Positions 15,788 to 22,274 of a stretch of DNA of 22,321 bases are shown here, piece by piece (the stretch's first letter is position 1; each line of letters starts with the position of its first letter). Source of the DNA: Syntrophaceae bacterium UBA2192. GTDB taxonomy: Bacteria; Desulfobacterota; Syntrophia; Syntrophales; UBA2192. A model generated the notes under the pieces. That model saw only the letters and a list, made by a program, of their open reading frames with translations, was not told the DNA's origin and ran no database searches. The DNA is taken from assembly GCA_002327315.1 (NCBI GenBank), contig DCVI01000189.1:1-22321 (forward strand), read 5' to 3'. The position numbers and the translations under genes were made by a program.

Positions 15788-15798
15788 TTGCAGTGCAA
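15788..15798. promoter_or_regulatory. Candidate PhaR operator in the phaR-phasin 3 intergenic region
   Basis: TTGCAGTGCAA, an 11-bp palindrome with the TTGC-N3-GCAA core, 8 bp upstream of the phasin 3 -35 box and 157 bp upstream of the phaR start. A half-site TGTTGCG occurs at 15903-15909, close to phaR, and may contribute to autoregulation. Confidence 0.55.
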
Positions 15799-15954
15799 TA
15801 TCGGCGCGGTAGGTCCGTTGGCAGGATAATGAATATTAAGCCATTGAATTTAAATGTTATATCTGTTATGAGAACAAATAACTTTCCATGAAGACTTGTA
15901 TTTGTTGCGTTGTTACATCAACCCGTAAACGATCGGATCCGCAGAGAGGGGAAT

Positions 15955-16437
15955 ATGGCTGAGAGCGTGGTGATCAAGAAATACAACAACCGGCGCCTCT
16001 ACGACACTGAGAAAAACGCCTATGTGACCCTTGCCGCACTGGCAGGGATGATCAAGGAGGGCAGACAGATCGAGGTCGTCGACGCCCAGACGAAAGAGGA
16101 TGTGACGGCCTTCACCCTCACCCAGATCATCCTGGAGGAAGCGAAGAAGAAAAATTTCCTCCTGCCCGTCCCGCTTCTTCACCTCATGATCCAGTTCGGC
16201 GAGACCGTGCTCTCCGAATTCTTCGAGAAGTACCTGCAGCAGGTCGTCAAGAACTACCTTGCCTACAAGAGTTCCGTCGATACGCAGTTCTCCAAGTGGC
16301 TTGACCTGGGGGCGCAGTTGTCCCAGCAAGGCCCGCAGGTGTCGCCCCCCTTCAATCCCTTCATGAGCGTTTTCGACATGTTCCCCAAGACCGCGGGGGA
16401 GAAGCCGAAAGGCGGAAAGAAAAAAGACGGCGAATGA
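15955..16437 (+). CDS. phaR: PhaR-type polyhydroxyalkanoate accumulation regulator
   Basis: A 160-residue protein with the PHB accumulation regulator DNA-binding N-terminus: IKKYNNRRLYDTEKNAYVTLAALAGMIKEG (about 7-36) and IEVVDAQTKEDVT (about 39-51), followed by a central helical PHB_acc-type region (LLHLMIQFGETVLSEFFEKYLQQVV) and a low-complexity Lys/Gly-rich tail. PhaR is a cytoplasmic repressor that binds both phasin/PHA promoters and nascent PHA, so that polymer formation releases phasin transcription. The start is ATG 15955, 5-7 nt after AGAGGGG; the upstream frame to 15910 has no site. It is divergent from phasin 3, and the intervening 263 bp contain the candidate operator. ridA-family gene follows after 27 bp. 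Confidence 0.93.
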   Translation: MAESVVIKKYNNRRLYDTEKNAYVTLAALAGMIKEGRQIEVVDAQTKEDVTAFTLTQIILEEAKKKNFLLPVPLLHLMIQFGETVLSEFFEKYLQQVVKNYLAYKSSVDTQFSKWLDLGAQLSQQGPQVSPPFNPFMSVFDMFPKTAGEKPKGGKKKDGE

Positions 16438-16464
16438 GAGATGCCCTCCGGTCGAGGATCCGCC

Positions 16465-16860
16465 ATGAGGAAGTTTGAAGTCATCGATCCCTGGAGCCTC
16501 GGCGAAGGCTGCACGTTTTCCACGGCGGTAAGGCGGGGACCCTTCCTCTTCATCTCCGGGGTGATCGCCCGGGATCCGCAAACGGGCGAGGTCGCGGGGA
16601 AAGGCGACATTGTCGCGCAGACCGACTTCATCTTCCGCAAGATAAAAAAGATCCTCGAGGCGGCCGGCGGATCCTTCGATGACGTCGTGAAGACCACGGA
16701 CTACGTGACGACCCTGGAGCGCTACAGGGAAACGGCCGCCGTTCGGAGAAAATATTTCAAAAACGGTTTTCCCGCCGCCACGGGCGTAGTCGTGAAGGCA
16801 CTGGTAAGTCCGGATGCGCTTATTGAGATTGATGCGATTGCCATTTTGGAAAAGAAGTGA
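16465..16860 (+). CDS. RidA/YjgF/UK114-family protein lacking the catalytic arginine
   Basis: A 131-residue RidA-fold protein, normally a trimer. Family landmarks are FISGVIARDPQTGEV (29-43), an IVAQTDFIFRKIKKIL helix (49-64), VVKTTDYVT (74-82) and the C-terminal LIEIDAIA (119-126). In the 2-aminoacrylate deaminase RidA, an arginine in P-A-R (Arg105) binds the substrate carboxylate; the aligned site here reads FPAATG with Ala105, so imine deamination by the known mechanism is unlikely. It therefore belongs with Arg-less Rid subgroups of unknown or divergent function. Start choice: ATG 16465 follows GAGG by 7 nt; ATG 16441 is possible and would leave only 3 bp after phaR. Probably cotranscribed with phaR; an intrinsic terminator follows at 16929. 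Confidence 0.85.
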   Translation: MRKFEVIDPWSLGEGCTFSTAVRRGPFLFISGVIARDPQTGEVAGKGDIVAQTDFIFRKIKKILEAAGGSFDDVVKTTDYVTTLERYRETAAVRRKYFKNGFPAATGVVVKALVSPDALIEIDAIAILEKK

Positions 16861-16903
16861 CCGGTGACCGGTGAAAAAAAGGGATTCGGGATTCCGGATT
16901 CGG
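16858..16903. repeat. Two short heptamer arrays after the RidA-family gene
   Basis: TGACCGG twice (16858-16871, the first TGA being the stop codon), then GATTCGG, GATTCCG, GATTCGG (16883-16903), each exactly 7 bp. Confidence 0.7.
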
Positions 16904-16928
16904 GAAGAAAGAACAACGAGGTCAAGAA

Positions 16929-16965
16929 AAAGGATCGGGGGAATTTCTCTCGATCCTTTCTTTTT
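16929..16965 (+). terminator. Rho-independent terminator of the phaR-ridA unit
   Basis: Perfect 9-bp stem AAAGGATCG/CGATCCTTT, 13-nt loop, followed by CTTTTT (16960-16965). The only hairpin in the window with a clear T-tract. Confidence 0.75.
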
Positions 16966-16966
16966 C

Positions 16967-17008
16967 CTGAAGCCTGAAGCCTGAAGCCCGATGCCTGAAG
17001 CCTGCTCC
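16967..17008. repeat. Second CTGAAGC heptamer array
   Basis: Six units: CTGAAGC three times, CCGATGC, CTGAAGC, CTGCTCC. Apart from one missing unit it follows the same unit order as the array at 7235-7283, and both are preceded by TTTT on the plus strand. Confidence 0.85.
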
Positions 17009-17087
17009 TGCCGCCGGCAGGAACATTTTTTGCTTGCTTATCAGGTTATATCTGTACACAATGCCTGCAAGGAGACGGACAACGGTT

Positions 17088-17150
17088 ATGCGCAACATCC
17101 TGTTTTGGCTGCTGATGCTTGTTGTTTTTCTCGCTCTTGCCGGCTGCTGA
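17088..17150 (+). CDS. Signal-peptide-only small ORF ending at the lipobox cysteine
   Basis: A 20-residue ORF, MRNILFWLLMLVVFLALAGC, directly followed by TGA. It has one basic residue, a strongly hydrophobic core and a terminal LAGC that matches the lipoprotein lipobox with the cysteine as last residue. AAGGAG lies about 13 nt upstream, a rather long spacing. Downstream in-frame sequence has a further stop within a few codons, so it is not a simple nonsense mutant of a longer lipoprotein. It may be a tiny membrane peptide or lipopeptide, a leader peptide for the transglycosylase gene 96 bp downstream, or a chance ORF. Confidence 0.4.
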   Translation: MRNILFWLLMLVVFLALAGC

Positions 17151-17245
17151 CCGGTTCGTTGAGCGGGGCAGGTTCGGTCCCGCGGCGTTGTGAGCGGCCC
17201 CGGCATTGCGGATCGCGCGATTCCGGGGGCGAAGGGGTTTGAAAG

Positions 17246-18226
17246 TTGGTTAGAATAACAAAGAAACGGTTTTCGATGACTTCCCGGAGGGTGTTTCTCC
17301 TGATGGGAAGCCTTTTTTTCTTCGCGTTCGCCTGGCTTCCGGCAGCCGCCGGGGCGCAGATGATGCCCGTCCCCATCCATGAATTTCCGCAGCCGCTGCA
17401 TCTATGCGGGGAGAAGGTTCCCCTGGAGAAGCAGGATGTCTGGGAGATGATGGACCAGGCCTTCGTTCTGTCCGTTTACAATCAGGAGCAGGTCATCCTC
17501 TGGCTCAAGCGGGCAAACCGCTACTTTCCCTACATCGAAAAACGGCTGCGCGAGCGCAAGATGCCCGACGACATCAAGTACGTGGCCGTCGTGGAAAGCT
17601 CGCTGAGGACCTATGCCGTGTCCTCGGCGAAGGCAACAGGGCCCTGGCAGTTCATGGAGAAGACCGCCAAGCGTTTCGGCCTGCGTGTGGACGGCGCGAT
17701 CGACGAGCGGCTCAACTTCGAGAAGGCCACCGAGGCGGCGCTCAACTACCTGGAAGAGCTGCATCGCCAGTTCGGCAGCTGGGGCCTTGCCATTGCCGCC
17801 TATAACTGCGGTGAGGACCGGATGGCGAAGAGCATGGACATGCAGGGGGCGGCCAATTATTACGATGTGGATCTCCCGCAGGAAACGGAGCGGTACATCT
17901 TCCGCATGCTCTCGGCGAAGATCATCCTGACAAACCCCGAACGTTACGGCTACCGGACCTCGGCCATCCGGGTCTATCCCGTTGTCGATACCGATCGCAT
18001 CGAGATCCTGTCCCACCGCGAGGTGCACGTCAACGTCATCGCCCGCGCCTGCGGGACGACCTACAAGACCATCCGCGAGATGAACCCCGAAATCCGCAAT
18101 GGTTCTCTTCCCCCGGGCCGGTACAGCCTGAAGGTCCCCACGGGGACGGCAAAAGACTTCTACGCGAACTTCGAGAAATGCCTCTCGCAGGAGGCGCCCA
18201 AGAACGGCGTGAAGAAGAAAATGTAG
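17246..18226 (+). CDS. Secreted lytic murein transglycosylase (MltD-like)
   Basis: A 326-residue protein with an N-terminal signal peptide (basic region, then a hydrophobic core around 17-30 and AAAGA near 33-37). The SLT/lysozyme-like domain spans about 70-220: catalytic Glu117 in YVAVVESSLRTYAVS, then KATGPWQFM and GLAIAAYNCGEDRM, all typical of MltD/Slt. A C-terminal LysM-like segment (about 250-300, with HREVHVNVIARACGTTYKTIREMNPEI) should bind peptidoglycan. The enzyme cleaves murein in the periplasm to 1,6-anhydromuropeptides. Start: a TTG at 17246 has AAGGGG 8 nt upstream, whereas the ATG at 17276 lacks a site but also gives a good signal peptide; both remain possible. It is not clearly linked to its neighbours. 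Confidence 0.9.
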   Translation: MVRITKKRFSMTSRRVFLLMGSLFFFAFAWLPAAAGAQMMPVPIHEFPQPLHLCGEKVPLEKQDVWEMMDQAFVLSVYNQEQVILWLKRANRYFPYIEKRLRERKMPDDIKYVAVVESSLRTYAVSSAKATGPWQFMEKTAKRFGLRVDGAIDERLNFEKATEAALNYLEELHRQFGSWGLAIAAYNCGEDRMAKSMDMQGAANYYDVDLPQETERYIFRMLSAKIILTNPERYGYRTSAIRVYPVVDTDRIEILSHREVHVNVIARACGTTYKTIREMNPEIRNGSLPPGRYSLKVPTGTAKDFYANFEKCLSQEAPKNGVKKKM

Positions 18227-18241
18227 CCGCCGCAGGCGGCT
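18225..18241 (+). other. Hairpin at the transglycosylase stop codon
   Basis: AGCCGCC-GCA-GGCGGCT, a perfect 7-bp stem starting within the TAG stop. A possible transcript 3' end; no T-tract follows. Confidence 0.35.
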
Positions 18242-18246
18242 CCATT

Positions 18247-18317
18247 AGCCGACCAGCCGACAGCCGGCAAACGGCCTTCATTCCGTCCGCGGTCTGTAGC
18301 CTGTCACCTTTCACCTT
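18247..18317. repeat. Short heptamer repeats in the intergenic region
   Basis: AGCCGAC, one C, AGCCGAC, AGCCGGC (18247-18268) and TCACCTT twice (18304-18317), both with unit length 7. Confidence 0.55.
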
Positions 18318-18361
18318 TACTTCCCCCATCTGTTGTTGCAAAACGTTTCGATCCGTCGTAA

Positions 18362-18380
18362 CCATGGGCATCACCCATGG
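18362..18380 (+). promoter_or_regulatory. Hairpin sequestering the start codon of the metallopeptidase
   Basis: CCATGGG, loop CATCA, CCCATGG: a perfect 7-bp stem whose right arm contains the start ATG (18377). The left arm holds an out-of-frame ATG at 18364. Formation in mRNA would mask the start codon. Confidence 0.4.
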
Positions 18381-19039
18381 ACTACACCGTCATCCGCTCA
18401 CGAAGAAAAACGATTGCCGTGGAGATCACGAAAGAGGGGGGAGTCCTCGTCCGTGCGCCCCTGAAGCTCGCCCGCCGCGAGGTACTGGCCTTTGTGCATC
18501 AGAACCGGGGCTGGATCGCCCGGAAGCTCTCCCAGGCCAGGGTGCTGCAGGAAGAGAGAGCGCCAAGGCGGTTCCGGGAGGGGGAGCCCTTTCCCTTCCT
18601 GGGCGAGCAGCACTGCCTGCGCTACGTAGCGGGCGGGGAAGATTTGCGGAAGGAAAATGGGGAATTCCTCCTGGGCGCCGATTTGTCTTCCAGGGCAGGG
18701 GATCTTTTCCGCACCTGGTACCGGGCCAGGGCCCGGGAGATCCTCGAGGACCGGGTGGCGCAATTTGCCCTGCGGATGGGGCTGACCTGCCGGTCCGTGC
18801 GGATCACCGATGCGAAAGAGCGATGGGGCTCCTGCAACGCCGCGGGGAGCTTGAATTTTGCCTGGCGCCTCGTCATGGCCCCCCCGCCCGTCATCGATTA
18901 CGTCATCGTCCATGAGCTCTCCCATCTCGTCGAGATGAACCACTCCCGGAGGTTCTGGGGGCGGGTGGGGCGCATCATTCCCGATTACGCGGCGCGGCGG
19001 AAGTGGCTCAGGGAAAATGAGCATCTGCTGAGCCTGTGA
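18377..19039 (+). CDS. YgjP/DUF45-family zinc metallopeptidase
   Basis: A 220-residue protein of the YgjP-like metallopeptidase (DUF45, SprT-related) family. The zinc site is complete: HELSH at 179-183 with Glu180 as the general base, and a third ligand His189 in EMNHSRRFW. Upstream motifs WGSC (150-153) and VRAPLKLARREVLAFV (25-40) are typical. Cytoplasmic; the physiological substrate is not known. The start ATG 18377 lies in the right arm of a hairpin (18362-18380), and no ribosome-binding site is obvious before it, so initiation may be weak or controlled by structure. It is flanked by unrelated genes. Confidence 0.88.
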   Translation: MDYTVIRSRRKTIAVEITKEGGVLVRAPLKLARREVLAFVHQNRGWIARKLSQARVLQEERAPRRFREGEPFPFLGEQHCLRYVAGGEDLRKENGEFLLGADLSSRAGDLFRTWYRARAREILEDRVAQFALRMGLTCRSVRITDAKERWGSCNAAGSLNFAWRLVMAPPPVIDYVIVHELSHLVEMNHSRRFWGRVGRIIPDYAARRKWLRENEHLLSL

Positions 19040-19148
19040 AACGATCCGGGATCCAGGTGCTGCGCTGCCGTGGCGGCATCGGCTCGCGATTCCTCGTGGC
19101 GTAAAACGGAACCCGCCGGGCGTAACACCCTTATCCGTGAAAACGTTC

Positions 19149-19176
19149 TTGACAAACCCCGCCGATGTGATAGTGA
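19149..19176 (+). promoter_or_regulatory. Promoter of the TRAP operon
   Basis: TTGACA (19149-19154), 16-bp spacer, TAGTGA (19171-19176), about 130 bp upstream of the dctP start. Confidence 0.5.
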
Positions 19177-19186
19177 GGATTGCATA

Positions 19187-19203
19187 CAAAATACAATATT
19201 TTG
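19187..19203. promoter_or_regulatory. Candidate operator at the TRAP promoter
   Basis: Perfect 7-bp inverted repeat CAAAATA-CAA-TATTTTG located just downstream of the -10 box, at the predicted transcription start, a usual place for a repressor. The regulator is not in the window. Confidence 0.45.
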
Positions 19204-19309
19204 CGCCGCGAAAAAGGGGCCTGCCCGGAGGGGGAAAATCGACGGGCGCCGGTTCTTGCCGGTTTCGGGTCGAAGGAAAACTCAGCCAGCAACCAGACAG
19301 GAGGGTGAC

Positions 19310-20353
19310 ATGAACGGCAGGTCGGTTCTCAGGATGTTTGTGGTTCTCATGGTCGTAGCTGCTGCGTTCGGGTCGTCGAGCGCCGAGGCCGCGACGATAC
19401 TGAAGTTCAGCCACACAGACCAGATGCAGGGGGCTCGCTAGGCGGCCGCGGAGCTATTCGGAAAAAAGGTCAAGGAGTACACCCAGGGCCGCTACGAAGT
19501 CCGCGTGTTTTGCTGCAGCCAACTGGGCAACGACCCGAAGAACATCGAGCAGCTAGCCCTGGGCGGCATCGATTTCACCGTATCGAGCACCGGCTCCTAT
19601 GCGCCCCACGTCGAGACGCTCAATCTCACCATGCTGCCCTTCCTGGTGGACACCTACCCGCAGGGCTGGAAGCTCTACGACGAGTCGAAGTGGCTCAAGA
19701 AGCAGTTCGACAAGGCCCCGGCCAAGGGGTTCCGCTTCCTGTCCACCTTCGAAGCCGGCTTCCGCTGCATGACCACAAAGGACCCGCTCCGCACACCCGA
19801 GGATGCCAAGGGCAAAAAGCTTCGCACATTCCCCAACGAGATGATGCGCTGGACGCTGGAAGCCGTCGGGTTTACCGTCCAGATCATGCCTCTGCCCGAG
19901 GTCTACCTGGCTATCCAGCAGGGTACCGTCAGTGGACAGGAAAACCCCATCGACACGATCTTCTCGAACAAGTTCTACGAAGTTGCGCCCTACGTGACTT
20001 TGACCAAGCACGTCTACAGCCCGATCCCGCTGGCCATTTCGGAAAAGACCTGGCAGAAACTCTCCCCGGCCGACCGTACCGCTGTGACCAAGGCTGCGAA
20101 AGAGGCCGCGGACTGGAGCCGCAATGAGATCGTCGCCACCGAGGACAAGCAGCTCAAGGAGATGGCGGCCAAGGGAGCCAAGGTGACCTCTCCCTCGCTG
20201 GAGCCCTTCCGCGTGTCGGTAAAGCCCGTGTACGCCAAGGCGAGCGAGAAATACGGCAAGGCCGACGTTGATGAATTCCTGGCCGATGCCGAAGCGGTCC
20301 GAAAAGCTCCCGCGAAGCCGGCCCCCGCAAAAGCGGCGCCGAAGAAGAAGTAA
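19310..20353 (+). pseudogene. dctP: TRAP transporter solute-binding protein DctP, interrupted by an amber codon
   Basis: A 348-codon frame encoding a periplasmic TRAP binding protein of the DctP family. It starts at ATG 19310 after AGGAGGG, with a clear signal peptide (residues 1-27, ending SSAEA) and the mature start TILKFSHTDQM. Codon 44 is TAG (19439-19441), and the same frame resumes at once with AAAELFGKKVKEYTQGRYEV and the family-typical QLGNDPKNIEQL, PLPEVYLAIQQGTVSGQENP and FYEVAPYVTLTKH. There is no frameshift or deletion, so a single base change explains the break. The tail is Ala/Pro/Lys-rich. The pocket signature region reads VFCCSQLG where a Pro-containing YPxxQLG is usual. It is a recent pseudogene, a read-through gene or a sequence error. 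Confidence 0.85.
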
Positions 20354-20377
20354 CGATCACCCGGGATTGAACCACAA

Positions 20378-20403
20378 CGCCGGCCCTCGCAAGGGGGCCG
20401 GCG
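20378..20403 (+). terminator. Hairpin between dctP and dctQ
   Basis: Perfect 9-bp stem CGCCGGCCC/GGGCCGGCG with an 8-nt loop, then TCTTT. Such a hairpin after the binding-protein gene is common in TRAP and ABC operons, where it protects or attenuates the transcript so that the binding protein is made in excess. Confidence 0.55.
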
Positions 20404-20421
20404 TCTTTCAGGAGCACCCCG

Positions 20422-20934
20422 ATGCCTCTGCTGCCCCCAGGTCCGCCGGGACCTGCACCGATCCGATGGCTTACCGCACTTGTTGATTCGGCAGTCATTC
20501 TGATCGGCGCCGCCATGGTGGTGCTCGTTTTTGTCAATGTCGTACTGCACGTCTTTCACCACGACATCGCCTGGACGATCGAATTCTGCGAGTTCATGAT
20601 GGTCTGGGCGTCTTTCCTGGGAGGCGCCGCGGCCGCCCGGCGCGGGGCCCACATGACGATCACCGAGTTCATCGACATGCTCCACGGCATTCCAAGGCGC
20701 CTGGCCGACGCCGCTGTCCAGGTCCTTGCGCTGGCCGTCCTGGCGCTGCTGGTCTGGTACGGCGTGGGCATCGTCATGGCGAACTGGGGCAACGTGCTCA
20801 CGGTCCTCGACTGGCCCATGGCTTTCCAGTATATGGCCCTGCCCGTCGGGGCCGGGGCTTCCTTTGTCTTTGTGTCCTACGATCTTGTCCAGATCCTGAT
20901 GGGGAAAACGCCCGAAGAGCGCTACGGAACCTGA
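20422..20934 (+). CDS. dctQ: TRAP transporter small membrane subunit DctQ
   Basis: A 170-residue membrane protein with four hydrophobic segments (about 20-43, 58-72, 95-118 and 135-155) and the DctQ signature IAWTIEFCEFMMVWASFLGGAAAARRGAHMTITEF. It forms the small subunit of the inner-membrane TRAP complex together with DctM. The start ATG 20422 follows AGGAG; the stop is 3 bp before dctM. It has no damage, in contrast with its two partners. The first 15 residues are unusually Pro-rich. Confidence 0.9.
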   Translation: MPLLPPGPPGPAPIRWLTALVDSAVILIGAAMVVLVFVNVVLHVFHHDIAWTIEFCEFMMVWASFLGGAAAARRGAHMTITEFIDMLHGIPRRLADAAVQVLALAVLALLVWYGVGIVMANWGNVLTVLDWPMAFQYMALPVGAGASFVFVSYDLVQILMGKTPEERYGT

Positions 20935-20937
20935 GTC

Positions 20938-22224
20938 ATGTTCGCACTGATCATCTTTGTCGTCTTTTTTGTCCTTGCCCTGGCGGGTGTGCCCCTCATG
21001 TACGCCCTGCTGGCGACGACGGTCGGGATGATCTGGGCGAACGATCTCGGCCACCCGCTGGAGACGATATTCCTGAGCTTTATCTCCGGCGTGGAGCCCT
21101 TCATCCTCATCGCCGTGCCGCTGTTCATCTTCGGCGGCGAGCTTTTGTCCCGGGGCGGCGTAGGCAAGCGGATCGTGGAATTCGCGCGGACCCTATTCGG
21201 TTTTCTTCCCGGCGGCCTCGGTGTCGTCACCGTCGTGTCCTGCCTCATGTTCGGAGGCATATCGGGGTCGGCCATCGCCGATACTGCAGCCATCGGCTCG
21301 CTCGTGATCCCCATGATGGTCCAGCGCGGCTACCCCCCTGCCTTCGCGGCGGCTCTGCTCTCGGTGGCGGGGACGCTCGCGCTGCTGATGCCCCTGTCGA
21401 TCCCTTTTCTTGTTTACGCCTTCATCTCCGGCGTCTCGATGCGGCAGCTCTCCATGTCCGGCGTTATCCCGGCCTTCATCATGGCTCTGGCCCTGATCGG
21501 TGTCTGCATGTGGTACGGGACGAAGACCGGCTGCGACAGCGGCGACAAGCGGGCCTCGGCGGCGGAGATCTGGACGGCCTTCAAGGCAGCGGGGCCGGCG
21601 CTCGTCATGCCCGTCATCATCGTCGGCGGCATCTGGTCCGGGCAGTTCACGCCGACCGAGGCGGCCTCCGTTGCCGTCGTCTATGGATTGTGCATATCCC
21701 TTTTTCTTTAAAAGGACATCACGTGGAGAGACCTGCCCCCGATCATCCTGAAAGCGTTTCAGACGAGCGCTGTCGTGCTGCTCGTCATCGGCGCGACGGG
21801 CTGCCTTGCCTGGCTGATCACGGTGGAGCAGGTGGCGATGCAGCTATCCGAATGGGTCCAGAGTGTGGCGCACGAGCCCTGGGTCTTCCTGCTTCTCCTC
21901 AATGTCTGCCTGCTCCTACTGGGCATCTTCATCGAGCCGCTGCCGGCCATGCTGCTGACGACCCCGCTTTTTCTGCCCATGGCGCTGGCCTTCAAGATCG
22001 ACCTCGTGCACCTCGGGGTCGTGATCACGGCCAATCTCGCCATCGCCCTTTACACGCCGCCTGTCGGCGGTACCCTCTTTGTCGCGGCAAGCATTGCGAA
22101 AGCGGGGATCGGTGCCGTTTCCCGCCACCTGATTCCGCTGAGGGTTGCGGCCGTCTTTGTTCTGTTTATCATCACCTATGTGCCGCAGTTGACGCAGGTG
22201 ATCTTTCGGCTGCTCATGGGATAG
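20938..22224 (+). pseudogene. dctM: TRAP transporter large permease DctM, interrupted by an ochre codon
   Basis: A 429-codon frame for the large TRAP permease, the Na+/H+-coupled transport subunit. Family landmarks include PLFIFGGELLSRGG, MFGGISGSAIADTAAIGSLVIPMM, QFTPTEAASVAVVYGL and, after the break, IFIEPLPAMLLTTPLFLPM and TPPVGGTLFVAASIA. Codon 258 is TAA (21709-21711), within the loop where homologues read about LFxY-K-D-L-TWRDLP; the sequence continues in the same frame with KDITWRDLPPII. A TAT/TAC to TAA change at the usual tyrosine is the simplest explanation. The two fragments (257 and about 170 codons) would each lack essential helices. The start overlaps nothing and lies 3 bp after dctQ. 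Confidence 0.85.
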
Positions 22225-22239
22225 GCGCAGCCTCGCTGC

Positions 22240-22274
22240 AGTGACCTGTGGCTAGTGACCAGTGACCGGTGAAA
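22240..22274. repeat. Heptamer array after dctM
   Basis: Five units in strict 7-bp register: AGTGACC, TGTGGCT, AGTGACC, AGTGACC, GGTGAAA. It partly resembles the TGACCGG repeat at 16858. An inverted pair TGTGGCT/AGCCACA spans 22247-22312. Confidence 0.65.

Noticed and set aside
16441..16464. Earlier start of the RidA-family gene
   Set aside because: Possible but less likely: ATG 16465 has a better-placed GAGG and matches the usual N-terminus of the family.
19439..19441. Pyrrolysine or other amber reassignment in dctP
   Set aside because: dctM in the same operon is broken by TAA, a different stop, and nearby genes use TAG as their real stop (for example at 10614, 7291 and 22222-22224). Mutation or sequence error is simpler.
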